The notes under the pieces: generated by a model
The model's input: only the letters and a program-made list of their open reading frames with translations
Databases searched by the model: none
Told to the model about the DNA's origin: nothing
Translations under genes and position numbers: made by a program
In this document: in pieces, positions 44,584 to 51,860 of the stretch
How positions within the stretch are numbered: position 1 is the stretch's first letter
Layout: the number at the start of each line of letters is the position of its first letter
From: Pseudomonas quercus
GTDB taxonomy: Bacteria > Pseudomonadota > Gammaproteobacteria > Pseudomonadales > Pseudomonadaceae
Direction: 5' to 3'
DNA: 64,000 nucleotides
NCBI RefSeq assembly: GCF_012033695.1
Contig: NZ_JAAVJI010000008.1
Span: 152,750-216,749 of the forward strand

Positions 44584-45604
44584 CAGGCACCCCCTTGGTG
44601 AGCTGCGCGCGGAGGGAGAACCGGTCTTTGCCCGTGTTTTCGTCGGGCTGGATGATGCCTTCGAAGTGAGGGTCAGCCAGGGTTTTGCAGCCTTTGGCTT
44701 GGCCGATCAGGGCACTGGCCTTGGCGCTCTGCCCACTGAGGGATACGGCGCCGTCTTCGTTCAGTTCCAATTGCTCGATCCAGGTGTCCTGCCCGAGGCA
44801 GGCGGTAAGGTCTACCAGCACGCTGGCCAAGGCCGGCCGTGCGGCTTTTTGCAGCGACAGGTATTGGGCGGCGCCCTGTTGGGCGAGCAGGGCACGGCGC
44901 AGGGTTTGTACCTGAGCCACCTGCTGACGTTGCGCGTTCACCTGGGCCTGCATGGCCTCCACCAGCGCCTGCCGGTTATGCAGCCATAGCCCCATGTTGG
45001 CCAGTACCAGGCCGGCGCAGAGCAGGGCCAGGTAAAGGGAGGCTGTGCGTGCCCGGCTGGCCGGTGGGCGATCCTGGAGGGGCAGCAGGTTGACGCCCAG
45101 CCGTTGGCCCTCAGGGCTCAGCCCGTCGATGCCGGCCAATACCAGGCCGTGCTGGCGGCAGGTGTCGATCATGGCCTGAAGGCGGTCCCGGCGTAGGGCT
45201 ACCAGCCTCACGCCAGCCCATACCTTGCCCTTGTTCACCACCTGCGCCACATAGTGCAGGTCTGCCGCCGGGAAGGGGGTGAACTTGTCCAGCTCATAGC
45301 CCAGCACCTGGTGCAACCGCCGGGTGGCCGCCGCTGGAAGTTGCAGCGAGGTGGTCAATAGGGTGTCAGGGGGCAGCACAAGCACCACGGCGGGCCCTGG
45401 CGTTACCAGCCGCTCACCGGTCAGGGGCCAAGGCACCACCTGCTCACGGGCTGAAGTCACCCAGCGCGCTTGCCAACGGGCGGGCAACATGCCCTGCAAT
45501 TCCGCAACCCAGGCGTGCCACAGCCCATGGGCTTTGCTGGCGTGCCACTGGTGGTGCAGGCGAGAGGACAACCCGGCCAGCGCCGGTCGATTCAATGTTT
45601 TCAT
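44567..45604 (-). CDS. gspL: Type II secretion protein GspL
   Basis: GspL recruits the ATPase GspE to the membrane. The 345-residue protein has a cytoplasmic actin-like portion (VVLVLPPDTLLTTSLQLP, LGYELDKFTPFPAADLHYVAQ), one helix (about 187-207, LYLALLCAGLVLANMGLWL), a coiled coil rich in Gln, and a periplasmic ferredoxin-like end. The cytoplasmic part is somewhat shorter than usual. It overlaps gspK by 4 bp. PilM/PilN-like features are shared with the type IV pilus family, but the operon context makes GspL clear. Confidence 0.85.
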   Translation of the reverse strand: MKTLNRPALAGLSSRLHHQWHASKAHGLWHAWVAELQGMLPARWQARWVTSAREQVVPWPLTGERLVTPGPAVVLVLPPDTLLTTSLQLPAAATRRLHQVLGYELDKFTPFPAADLHYVAQVVNKGKVWAGVRLVALRRDRLQAMIDTCRQHGLVLAGIDGLSPEGQRLGVNLLPLQDRPPASRARTASLYLALLCAGLVLANMGLWLHNRQALVEAMQAQVNAQRQQVAQVQTLRRALLAQQGAAQYLSLQKAARPALASVLVDLTACLGQDTWIEQLELNEDGAVSLSGQSAKASALIGQAKGCKTLADPHFEGIIQPDENTGKDRFSLRAQLTKGVPDATAP

Positions 45605-46326
45605 AAGGCGTGCCAGCGCAGCACCCGGTAGGGGCGTGCGGCATTGTTGGAAGGGTCAAGCATCAGGGTGGCCTGCAGCGTTGCCGAGAAGCCGGCCGGC
45701 GTGGTGGCCTTGCTGTACAGCGTGAGCACGGCACCGCCCTCAGTGGTGGCGACGCCCGTGGGTGGCAGGCTCAGCGCCTGTCGTAGCCAGGGCGGTGCCA
45801 GCCTGGGGTCCGGCGCGGCCATGCCGCTCCACACCGTCACATAGGGCAGGGCACAGGTGTACAGGGGCTGCGTCATACCGGGTAATTCGCGCAACTCTTC
45901 CAGCAGGCGCAACGGGGCTTGGCCGCCGCCACGTCGCGCCTCCAGGGCTGTACCCACCTGGTTGGCCTGGGCAGGGGGCGCCCCGCAGGCACGGGCCAGC
46001 TTGGCGAGTAACAGGGCGGGCACCGTATTGAGGTCCACCTTGCCCTGCTCGCTGACAACGCTCACCGCCAGGTTCACGTCTTCGAAATGCAAGGCATGGG
46101 GCTGCCCGTCCAGGCGCCAGCGCCGGCTGACGTCAGGGTTCAGTTGGGCGAGCACGGCCAGGCCCACACCTGCCTCGGCAGCCAGCAAGGCTTGGGTGTG
46201 CTGGTGCTGCCACAGGGCTTGGCGGTTCTGCAGGTGAACCCAGCCCATCAGCCCGGCCAGCAGCACACTGAGCAAGGCCAGCACCCATAGCACCAGCAGC
46301 AGGGCGATACCCCGCTGGCCGTTCAT
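45601..46326 (-). CDS. gspK: Type II secretion minor pseudopilin GspK
   Basis: GspK caps the pseudopilus tip. The 241-residue protein has a prepilin-type leader, MNGQRG, followed by IALLLVLWVLALLSVLLAG. As is usual for GspK there is no Glu at mature position 5. The large globular domain includes GKVDLNTVPALLLAKL (a helix-hairpin-helix-like segment of the family) and LRELPGMTQPLYTCALPYVTV. ATG 46326 was chosen to give the short leader; a longer frame overlaps gspJ. It overlaps both neighbours by 4 bp. Confidence 0.9.
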   Translation of the reverse strand: MNGQRGIALLLVLWVLALLSVLLAGLMGWVHLQNRQALWQHQHTQALLAAEAGVGLAVLAQLNPDVSRRWRLDGQPHALHFEDVNLAVSVVSEQGKVDLNTVPALLLAKLARACGAPPAQANQVGTALEARRGGGQAPLRLLEELRELPGMTQPLYTCALPYVTVWSGMAAPDPRLAPPWLRQALSLPPTGVATTEGGAVLTLYSKATTPAGFSATLQATLMLDPSNNAARPYRVLRWHAL

Positions 46327-46931
46327 AGCAGGCCTGCCTGGGTGGACAAGTCCAGGTTCAGGCCCACGCTTTGGGTAGGCCATGGCACCGGGCCGGCTAA
46401 CTCAATGGCTATGCGCACCTGGCGGGGCAGGCGGCTCGGCCAGGGCCACTGGTCCAGCCAGCCGGTGACCTGGCCGTCCGGTGCAAACCCTCGATAGGTG
46501 AGGTTCAAGGCCTGGACCTGATGCAGCAGCACCTGCTCCTCACCAAAGGGCTGCAAGCCTGTGCCTTGCAGATGGGCAAACCCCACCTGCAAACGGCCCT
46601 TGGCCAGTGTGACCTGATAACGGTAGAGCCCGCCCCCCAGGCGTGCAGACAGCGGTGCATAAAAGCGCAGGCTGTCGGAAGCGCCCTCGAATACGGCGTC
46701 CTGCTCGCCCTGAGCGTTTTTAGCGGACAGGGGCAGTGCCTGGCCCAGCGCGGTACGCAGGAAGTTCTGCGTGGCGCGGACTTCGTCCAGGCGTGTGCTG
46801 TAGCGCTCTGCCTTGGCCATGGCGCGGTTGGCCCCCACCAATGCACCCCCGGCCAGGGTCAGCAATACGGCAAGCAGGCTTAGCACCACCAGCATTTCAA
46901 GCAGGGTGAAGCCTTGGAGGCGGCGGGTCAT
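46323..46931 (-). CDS. gspJ: Type II secretion minor pseudopilin GspJ
   Basis: A 202-residue pseudopilin with leader MTRRLQG and N-methylation helix FTLLEMLVVLSLLAVLLTL, including the conserved Glu5. The following domain has the GspJ-type segments TRLDEVRATQNFLRTALGQ and LRFYAPLSARLGGGLYRYQV. It stands between gspI and gspK with 4-bp overlaps on each side, so stoichiometric translation is likely. Confidence 0.9.
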   Translation of the reverse strand: MTRRLQGFTLLEMLVVLSLLAVLLTLAGGALVGANRAMAKAERYSTRLDEVRATQNFLRTALGQALPLSAKNAQGEQDAVFEGASDSLRFYAPLSARLGGGLYRYQVTLAKGRLQVGFAHLQGTGLQPFGEEQVLLHQVQALNLTYRGFAPDGQVTGWLDQWPWPSRLPRQVRIAIELAGPVPWPTQSVGLNLDLSTQAGLL

Positions 46932-47296
46932 GGCAGCGCCGCCGTGGGCCGGCGGCGCACTTGCAACGTGCTATAGCGGCCCTGCCGCACGCCATCGGTG
47001 ACGGTCAGCACCAGCCCATAACCGATGGCCGGCCCGGCAGCGTCTGGCAGTTGGGTAACGGTCAGGGTCCAGTCCACACCGCTCCAGCGGCCGGTGGTAC
47101 GGCCAGGGGCCAAGTGGCTGTTGCGGGCCTCATCGAGCAGGGAGCGCGCCGCCAGGCTGAGCCGGTCGCTGCGCTGGGCCTGCTGCAAAGCGCGCGCGCC
47201 TTGACCAAACGCAGTCACCAACACGCTGGCGCACAGGGCCAGCACGGCCAAGGCCGCGAGCATTTCCAACAGCGTAAACCCCCGCTGCGGCGTCAA
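46928..47296 (-). CDS. gspI: Type II secretion minor pseudopilin GspI (TTG start)
   Basis: The 122-residue pseudopilin is best read from TTG 47296, which gives MTPQRG/FTLLEMLAALAVLALCA, a normal short prepilin leader with Glu5. The TTG overlaps the gspH stop as TTGA, the same 4-bp overlap seen at the other minor-pseudopilin junctions of this operon. The only upstream ATG (47350) would add an 18-residue extension overlapping gspH. The mature part (RSLLDEARNSHLAPGRTTGRW, VTDGVRQGRYSTLQVRRRP) fits GspI. Confidence 0.88.
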   Translation of the reverse strand: MTPQRGFTLLEMLAALAVLALCASVLVTAFGQGARALQQAQRSDRLSLAARSLLDEARNSHLAPGRTTGRWSGVDWTLTVTQLPDAAGPAIGYGLVLTVTDGVRQGRYSTLQVRRRPTAALP

Positions 47297-47727
47297 TTGA
47301 GCGCACGCAACCGGACGTTGCCGGTCAGCCAATTGATGTCTATGCGCCAATGGCGATCGTTGTCGGCCAAGGCCATGTAACCGCCACTGGCGCCGCCGTC
47401 CGGGTAGAACTCGAACGCCGCGCCTAAACCGTCGGCGGTTTTCAACTGCACCTGCATGCCCGGCGGCAGCGGCAGGCTGCGCTGGGGCGACACAAACTGG
47501 CGTGCCCCCAGGTCGAAGCGCGCCAGTGCCGGCTGGCCAGACGTAATGGCCTGCACCCGCGCGGCGCGAAGGGTCTGCACCAGTTGGGTGAGGGCATGGC
47601 GTTCGTTGGCGCTTTTCAGGCCCCGCCCCACGGCCACGCTTACGGCGCTCACACTGATGCTGATGAAAACGATGACCAGCAGCAGTTCGAGCAGCGTAAA
47701 GCCGCGGTCGTGGGCCGGGGTGCGCAT
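47293..47727 (-). CDS. gspH: Type II secretion minor pseudopilin GspH
   Basis: A 144-residue pseudopilin with leader MRTPAHDRG and helix FTLLELLLVIVFISISVSAVS, including Glu5. The GspH/FimT-type domain follows (LVQTLRAARVQAITSGQPAL, and PDGGASGGYMALADNDRHWRI near the end). It begins 1 bp after the gspG stop codon, and its own stop overlaps the gspI start. Confidence 0.9.
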   Translation of the reverse strand: MRTPAHDRGFTLLELLLVIVFISISVSAVSVAVGRGLKSANERHALTQLVQTLRAARVQAITSGQPALARFDLGARQFVSPQRSLPLPPGMQVQLKTADGLGAAFEFYPDGGASGGYMALADNDRHWRIDINWLTGNVRLRALN

Positions 47728-47728
47728 G

Positions 47729-48154
47729 TTATTCCCAGTTGCCCAGGTCGGCGTTGTAGCCGTCGCCGCCGGGTTGACCGTCCTGCCCGTAGAAGATCAG
47801 GTCGAAACTGCCGTGCTCGCCAGGGTAGCGGTAGCCGAAGGCATGGCCGAACGGGTCCTTCAGGTCACTGGGTTTGGCGTACGGGCCGGCCCAGCCCGGT
47901 GCATTGGCAGGCTTGGTAGCCAGTTGCTGCAGGTTGGCAGGCGGGGTGCCCACGTCCAGGCCATAGCTTTCCACCTTCTGGGCCAGGCTGGCCAGTTGAG
48001 CCTTGCCTGCGCCGTATTTGCCTTTGTCTACGTTGCCGCCCACCTGGCGCACCACAATGGTCGCCACGATGCCGAGCAGCACAATCACGGCCAGCATTTC
48101 CAACAGGGTAAAACCGCCTTGGCGCCGAGCGCCTGGCAGGGTAAGTCGAGACAT
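47729..48154 (-). CDS. gspG: Type II secretion major pseudopilin GspG
   Basis: GspG builds the pseudopilus shaft. The 141-residue product has leader MSRLTLPGARRQGG, helix FTLLEMLAVIVLLGIVATIVV with Glu5, and the diagnostic calcium-site region near the C-terminus (DPFGHAFGYRYPGEHG, FDLIFYGQDGQPGGDGYNADL). The NVDKGKYGAGKAQLASLA segment is also characteristic. An AAGGAG precedes the ATG, stronger than for the other pseudopilins, in line with higher expression. Confidence 0.95.
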   Translation of the reverse strand: MSRLTLPGARRQGGFTLLEMLAVIVLLGIVATIVVRQVGGNVDKGKYGAGKAQLASLAQKVESYGLDVGTPPANLQQLATKPANAPGWAGPYAKPSDLKDPFGHAFGYRYPGEHGSFDLIFYGQDGQPGGDGYNADLGNWE

Positions 48155-48164
48155 GGAGAACTCC

Positions 48165-49367
48165 TTAGATATTGCTGGTAAGACTCATGAGGGGAAGCAT
48201 GATGGCCAGCATGATGATCGCCACCATCACCGCCATCACCACCGTGAGGGCAGGCACCAGGGCCGCCAGTACACGGTCAATGCCGCGCTTGGATTCAACG
48301 TCGAATACGTCCGCCACTTTGAGCAACAGGCCGTCGAGCTGCCCCGCCTGCTCGCCCACTTCAATCATGTGCAGGGCCAGTTCCGGCAGCAGCGGGTGCT
48401 CACCGAAAGCCTGGCCCAGGCGGCTACCGCTCTTCACGCGCTCGGTGGCTTCTTCAAGCTGGGCTCGCAGGGCGCGGTTGGTGCACACCTGGCGCACGAT
48501 CATCAAGCCCTGGAGCAGGGGCACCCCGTTGCTCAGCAAGGTGCCCAGCGTCCGGGCCAGGCGTGCGGCTTCCAGGCGCTGCAGCAGGGGCCCCACCAGG
48601 TGCAGGCCCAGCACACGTCGGTCGTAGCGCTGCCGGCGCGCCGGGTCCCGTAGCGCGATGGCTACAGCCCACACCAGCGCCACCAGCCCGGCCGCCAGCA
48701 CCAGCCCCCAGGCACTGAGGAACTCGCCCAGCGCAAGAATGGCTTGGGTGATCCAGGGGACAGGCACCCCCAGGTCTCGAAAGATCGGTACGAACTGTGG
48801 CACTACATACGCCAGCAGCAGCGCCAGTGACCCCAGCACGCCCACCACCAGGAACGCGGGGTAGATCAATGCGTTGGTCACTTCGCCGCGCAGCTTGTGG
48901 GTGCGTTCCAGGTAATCGGCCAGTTGCAGCAAGGTCTGCTCCAGCGACCCGCCGGCTTCACCGGCGCGCACCATGGCCACATACAAACCAGAAAACTGGC
49001 CGTGCTCGTCCTCCATGGCTTGGCTAAGTGGCTTGCCAGCCTTGACCTGGTCCCGCAGACGCTCCAGCAGCGCCCGCTGAAGCGGGGCCTTGGCCTGGCG
49101 CAGCAGAATGCCTAGGGAATACTCCAGCGGCTGGCCGGCCCCCAGCAGGGTTGCCAGTTGCTGAGTGATGCTGACCAGCGCGGCCGGTTTCAGCGCCGAG
49201 CGAGTGCCTCGCAACCGCAGGCCAGCGCCGGTAGAGGCTTGCAGGCTGAGCACCAGCCAGCCACGCTTTTGCAGGGTAGCCACGGCGGTGTCAGCGTCGG
49301 CTGCCTCTAGCACGCCCTTCTGTTCCAGCCCGTCGCTGTCCAGCGCCTGAAAGTGGAAGGTTGCCAT
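48165..49367 (-). CDS. gspF: Type II secretion inner-membrane platform protein GspF
   Basis: GspF is the polytopic core of the assembly platform. The 400-residue protein from ATG 49367 (MATFHFQALDSDGLEQKG) has two related cytoplasmic helical domains (LVSITQQLATLLGAGQPLEYS and VLGTLLSNGVPLLQ-type text near 265), three membrane helices (about 170, 220 and 375) and the conserved VRAGEAGGSLEQTLLQLADYLE and IEVGEQAGQLDGLLLKVADVF segments. It begins 1 bp after gspE. Confidence 0.94.
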   Translation of the reverse strand: MATFHFQALDSDGLEQKGVLEAADADTAVATLQKRGWLVLSLQASTGAGLRLRGTRSALKPAALVSITQQLATLLGAGQPLEYSLGILLRQAKAPLQRALLERLRDQVKAGKPLSQAMEDEHGQFSGLYVAMVRAGEAGGSLEQTLLQLADYLERTHKLRGEVTNALIYPAFLVVGVLGSLALLLAYVVPQFVPIFRDLGVPVPWITQAILALGEFLSAWGLVLAAGLVALVWAVAIALRDPARRQRYDRRVLGLHLVGPLLQRLEAARLARTLGTLLSNGVPLLQGLMIVRQVCTNRALRAQLEEATERVKSGSRLGQAFGEHPLLPELALHMIEVGEQAGQLDGLLLKVADVFDVESKRGIDRVLAALVPALTVVMAVMVAIIMLAIMLPLMSLTSNI

Positions 49368-49368
49368 G

Positions 49369-51096
49369 CTATTCGCCCTGGGCCACGCGCAGCACTTCCT
49401 CAAGGGATGTCACGCCGGCCACGGCCTGGCGCAGGCCGTCTTCATACAGGGTTCTCAGCCCGCCGCGGCGGGCGGCTTGTTCCAGGGTCGCCGCGTCGGC
49501 CTGTGCCATCAGCAGGGTGCGCAGTTCTTCATTCATTACGAGCAATTCGGTGATCGCGCTACGCCCGTGGTAACCGCCACCGGCCGCACTCGGGTCAGGG
49601 CGGTAGAGGTAGATGGGACGTTGCTTGGTGAACCGGTCCAACCCATGGGCTTCGATCAGTGCAGCCGGCGCTTCGAACGCGATACGGGTAGCTGGGTCCA
49701 GGCGCCTCACCAGTCGCTGGGCCAGGATGCCTTTCACGGTGGAGGCGATCAGGTAGCTCTCCACGCCCATGTCCAGCAGGCGGGTAATACTGGCCGCCGC
49801 GCTGTTGGTGTGCAGGGTAGAGAGTACGAAATGGCCGGTCAATGAGGATTGGATGGCAATGCGACACGTTTCAAGGTCGCGCATTTCGCCCACCATGATC
49901 ACGTCCGGGTCCTGGCGCACGATGGAGCGCAGGGCGCCGGCAAAATCCAGCCCGATGGACGGCTTGACCTGGATCTGATTGATCCCTTCCAGTTGGTACT
50001 CCACCGGGTCTTCCACGGTGATGATCTTGCGTTCGGCGGTGTTGAGCCGGGACAGCGCCGTATAAAGGGTGGTGGTTTTGCCCGAGCCCGTAGGCCCCGT
50101 CACCAGCAGAATGCCGTGGGGCTGTTCCAGTACCTGGAGAAAAGCGTCCAAGCGCTCACCATCCATGCCCAGGCTAGGGAAATCGAAACGCACGGTCTGG
50201 CGGTCCAGCAGGCGCATCACCACGGACTCGCCAAAGCTGGTGGGCACGGTGGACACGCGAAGGTCCAGCTCCTTGCCCTGGATGCGCAGCATGATGCGGC
50301 CGTCCTGGGGCAGGCGACGCTCGGCGATGTCCAGGCGCGCCATGATTTTCAAACGAGAAATGACCGCCGGTGACAGGCCAGCCGGCGGCGCCTCGGCTTC
50401 GTGCAGCATGCCGTCGATGCGGTAGCGCACCTTGAGCTGGCTTTCAAACGGCTCGATATGGATGTCGGAGGCCCGCTGTTCTACGGCGCGTTGCAGAATG
50501 AGGTTCACCAGGCGGATAACCGGGGCCTCGGAGGCCAAGTCCTTCAGGTGCTCAACGTCGTCTGGCGTCTCGGCAGTGTCGTCCAGGGTTTCGATCAGCG
50601 ACCCCATGGCCGAACGGCCCTGCCCGTAGTGGCGCTCGATCAGGCTGTCCACGTCAGAGGCCGTACCAATGGACAAGTACAACGGCACTTCGCAGGCATA
50701 GGCCACAGCCTGCAATGCATAGTGATTGCCAGGGTTTGCCGCCATCACCTGCACGCCATCGGCAAAGGGCCCCAGAGGCACCAGGCGGTGATGACGCAAA
50801 AAGCGCTCGGTGAGTACCGGCAGAGCCTGCTCAGGTACCGGCACGGCGTCGGAGCCCAGCAAGGGTGCCTCTAGTGTGGCGGCCCAGGCACGGGCCAGGT
50901 CCTGCTCGGACACCAGCCCCAAGCGTGTGAGCCACTCCCCTAACGAAGTGCCCTCCGGCCCGGCGGCCAGGCGGCTCGCTCGCTCCAGATCGGCAGGCTT
51001 AAGGCCGGCGTGGCTTACCAGCCAGGCAGCCACGTCTTCGATCGCAGCGTGCGTTAGCTGGCGAATATCAAGGGGGGAGGTTAGCGTTTCACGCAT
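49369..51096 (-). CDS. gspE: Type II secretion ATPase GspE, lacking the tetracysteine motif
   Basis: GspE powers pseudopilus assembly. The 575-residue ATPase has N1/N2 domains, the Asp box VRYRIDGMLHE, Walker A GPTGSGKTTTLYT (about 332), the second Asp box VEDPVEYQLEGINQIQV, Walker B DVIMVGEMRDLETC, and the His box STLHTNSAAASI. The C-terminal region normally holding CxxC...CxxC reads LVRRLDPATRIAFE and RPDPSAAGGGYHGRSAI, so all four zinc-ligand cysteines are replaced while the surrounding sequence stays conserved. It heads the operon. A hairpin with AGGAGG in its loop lies 14-45 bp before the ATG. Confidence 0.94.
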   Translation of the reverse strand: MRETLTSPLDIRQLTHAAIEDVAAWLVSHAGLKPADLERASRLAAGPEGTSLGEWLTRLGLVSEQDLARAWAATLEAPLLGSDAVPVPEQALPVLTERFLRHHRLVPLGPFADGVQVMAANPGNHYALQAVAYACEVPLYLSIGTASDVDSLIERHYGQGRSAMGSLIETLDDTAETPDDVEHLKDLASEAPVIRLVNLILQRAVEQRASDIHIEPFESQLKVRYRIDGMLHEAEAPPAGLSPAVISRLKIMARLDIAERRLPQDGRIMLRIQGKELDLRVSTVPTSFGESVVMRLLDRQTVRFDFPSLGMDGERLDAFLQVLEQPHGILLVTGPTGSGKTTTLYTALSRLNTAERKIITVEDPVEYQLEGINQIQVKPSIGLDFAGALRSIVRQDPDVIMVGEMRDLETCRIAIQSSLTGHFVLSTLHTNSAAASITRLLDMGVESYLIASTVKGILAQRLVRRLDPATRIAFEAPAALIEAHGLDRFTKQRPIYLYRPDPSAAGGGYHGRSAITELLVMNEELRTLLMAQADAATLEQAARRGGLRTLYEDGLRQAVAGVTSLEEVLRVAQGE

Positions 51097-51109
51097 AGGA
51101 GTCAGCCAA

Positions 51110-51141
51110 CTGATAAGGGCCTCCTAAGAGACCCTTATCAG
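51110..51141 (-). promoter_or_regulatory. Leader hairpin upstream of gspE presenting a Shine-Dalgarno sequence
   Basis: On the minus strand CTGATAAGGG and CCCTTATCAG form a perfect 10-bp stem around the 12-base loop TCTCTTAGGAGG. There is no T-run, so it is not a typical terminator. The displayed GGA resembles RsmA/RsmE binding hairpins. The AGGAGG is 23 bases from the gspE ATG, too far for direct use, but 10 bases before a TTG that opens a six-codon frame overlapping the gspE start. Confidence 0.5.
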
Positions 51142-51168
51142 CAACATTAAAGTTGAAAGGTATTACTA

Positions 51169-51399
51169 TTAGTTGGCAGGCGCAGCTTCTTTGCTTACTG
51201 GGCGGCCACGCTTGCTTTCATCGGCAGCGTTTTGCTTATGCGTTCTATGTTGTGCATCGGTGTCTTTGTTAGTTTGCGTCATCAGTGTCGAATCCTTGGC
51301 GCCAGAAGTAACTTCCGCACTTTCAGATTCAGCCGACATGGCGTTTCCTGCCAATAGCAACGTCACTGCAGCAATGCCACAAGCAATAGGCAATTTCAT
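51169..51399 (-). CDS. Small exported hydrophilic protein, 76 aa, unknown function
   Basis: The product has a signal peptide (MKLPIACGIAAVTLLLAGNAMSA) and a mature peptide of about 53 very polar residues (ESESAEVTSGAKDSTLM, DTDAQHRTHKQNAADESKRG, KEAAPAN) likely to be disordered. No family is recognised. ATG 51399 was chosen as the start of the signal peptide. It lies just upstream of gspE on the same strand with only the 10-bp-stem hairpin between, so transcription may read into the secretion operon. It could equally be an unrelated periplasmic stress protein. Confidence 0.65.
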   Translation of the reverse strand: MKLPIACGIAAVTLLLAGNAMSAESESAEVTSGAKDSTLMTQTNKDTDAQHRTHKQNAADESKRGRPVSKEAAPAN

Positions 51400-51860
51400 T
51401 TCCGATGTCTCCAGGGGTAGGGCGAGGGTGCGACACCTATGGGGGCTTTCGCTGCGCCCGAGCACGAGGCCAAGGCAGGTATGACCACCGCAGACTTAAG
51501 CCACACAGGGGTTTGGGGTAATTTCGTAAACCTACAGACCGGTTGGTTTTAACCGAGTTCCATGGATCCATAAAGAAAAATTTTTTTCACCGTGCCGCTA
51601 TCTTTCGTTTGACTTGAAGGTAGAACACTCGTCTTAATTTAAAAGAGCGAGTGCATCGATACCGATAAGCTCGTGTTGCTACTTACTATATCTTGGGTTA
51701 TAAAGCTCGGCGTTTTTTTGCGCCGCATCTGAAGTTTTGGTCATGTCCCGGCTGATTGTTCGAACAGCGCGGTATAGGTGTTTTTTGCCTGAATAAAAAA
51801 CAAAGCTAATTGGGTGCGGCAAATAAGCGCAGGGCGCCCTTTTCCGGAGAGCGTTACTTC
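51400..51860. promoter_or_regulatory. AT-richer 461-bp divergent intergenic region
   Basis: No gene is visible between the small exported protein and the GH3 enzyme. The middle, about 51530-51800, is clearly poorer in GC than its surroundings, with runs such as GAAAAATTTTTTTC (51574-51587) and a seven-T run at 51714-51720 flanked by a CGGCG/CGCCG pair. A small dyad CGGTT-N6-AACCG lies at 51540-51555. It presumably carries promoters in both directions and is the sort of DNA that MvaT-type silencers prefer. Confidence 0.4.

Noticed and set aside
51650..51675. Vector polylinker-like text (ATCGATACCGATAAGCT)
   Set aside because: It resembles a cloning-site sequence only in short words (ClaI/HindIII-like) and lacks a continuous match, so chance similarity is more likely than contamination.
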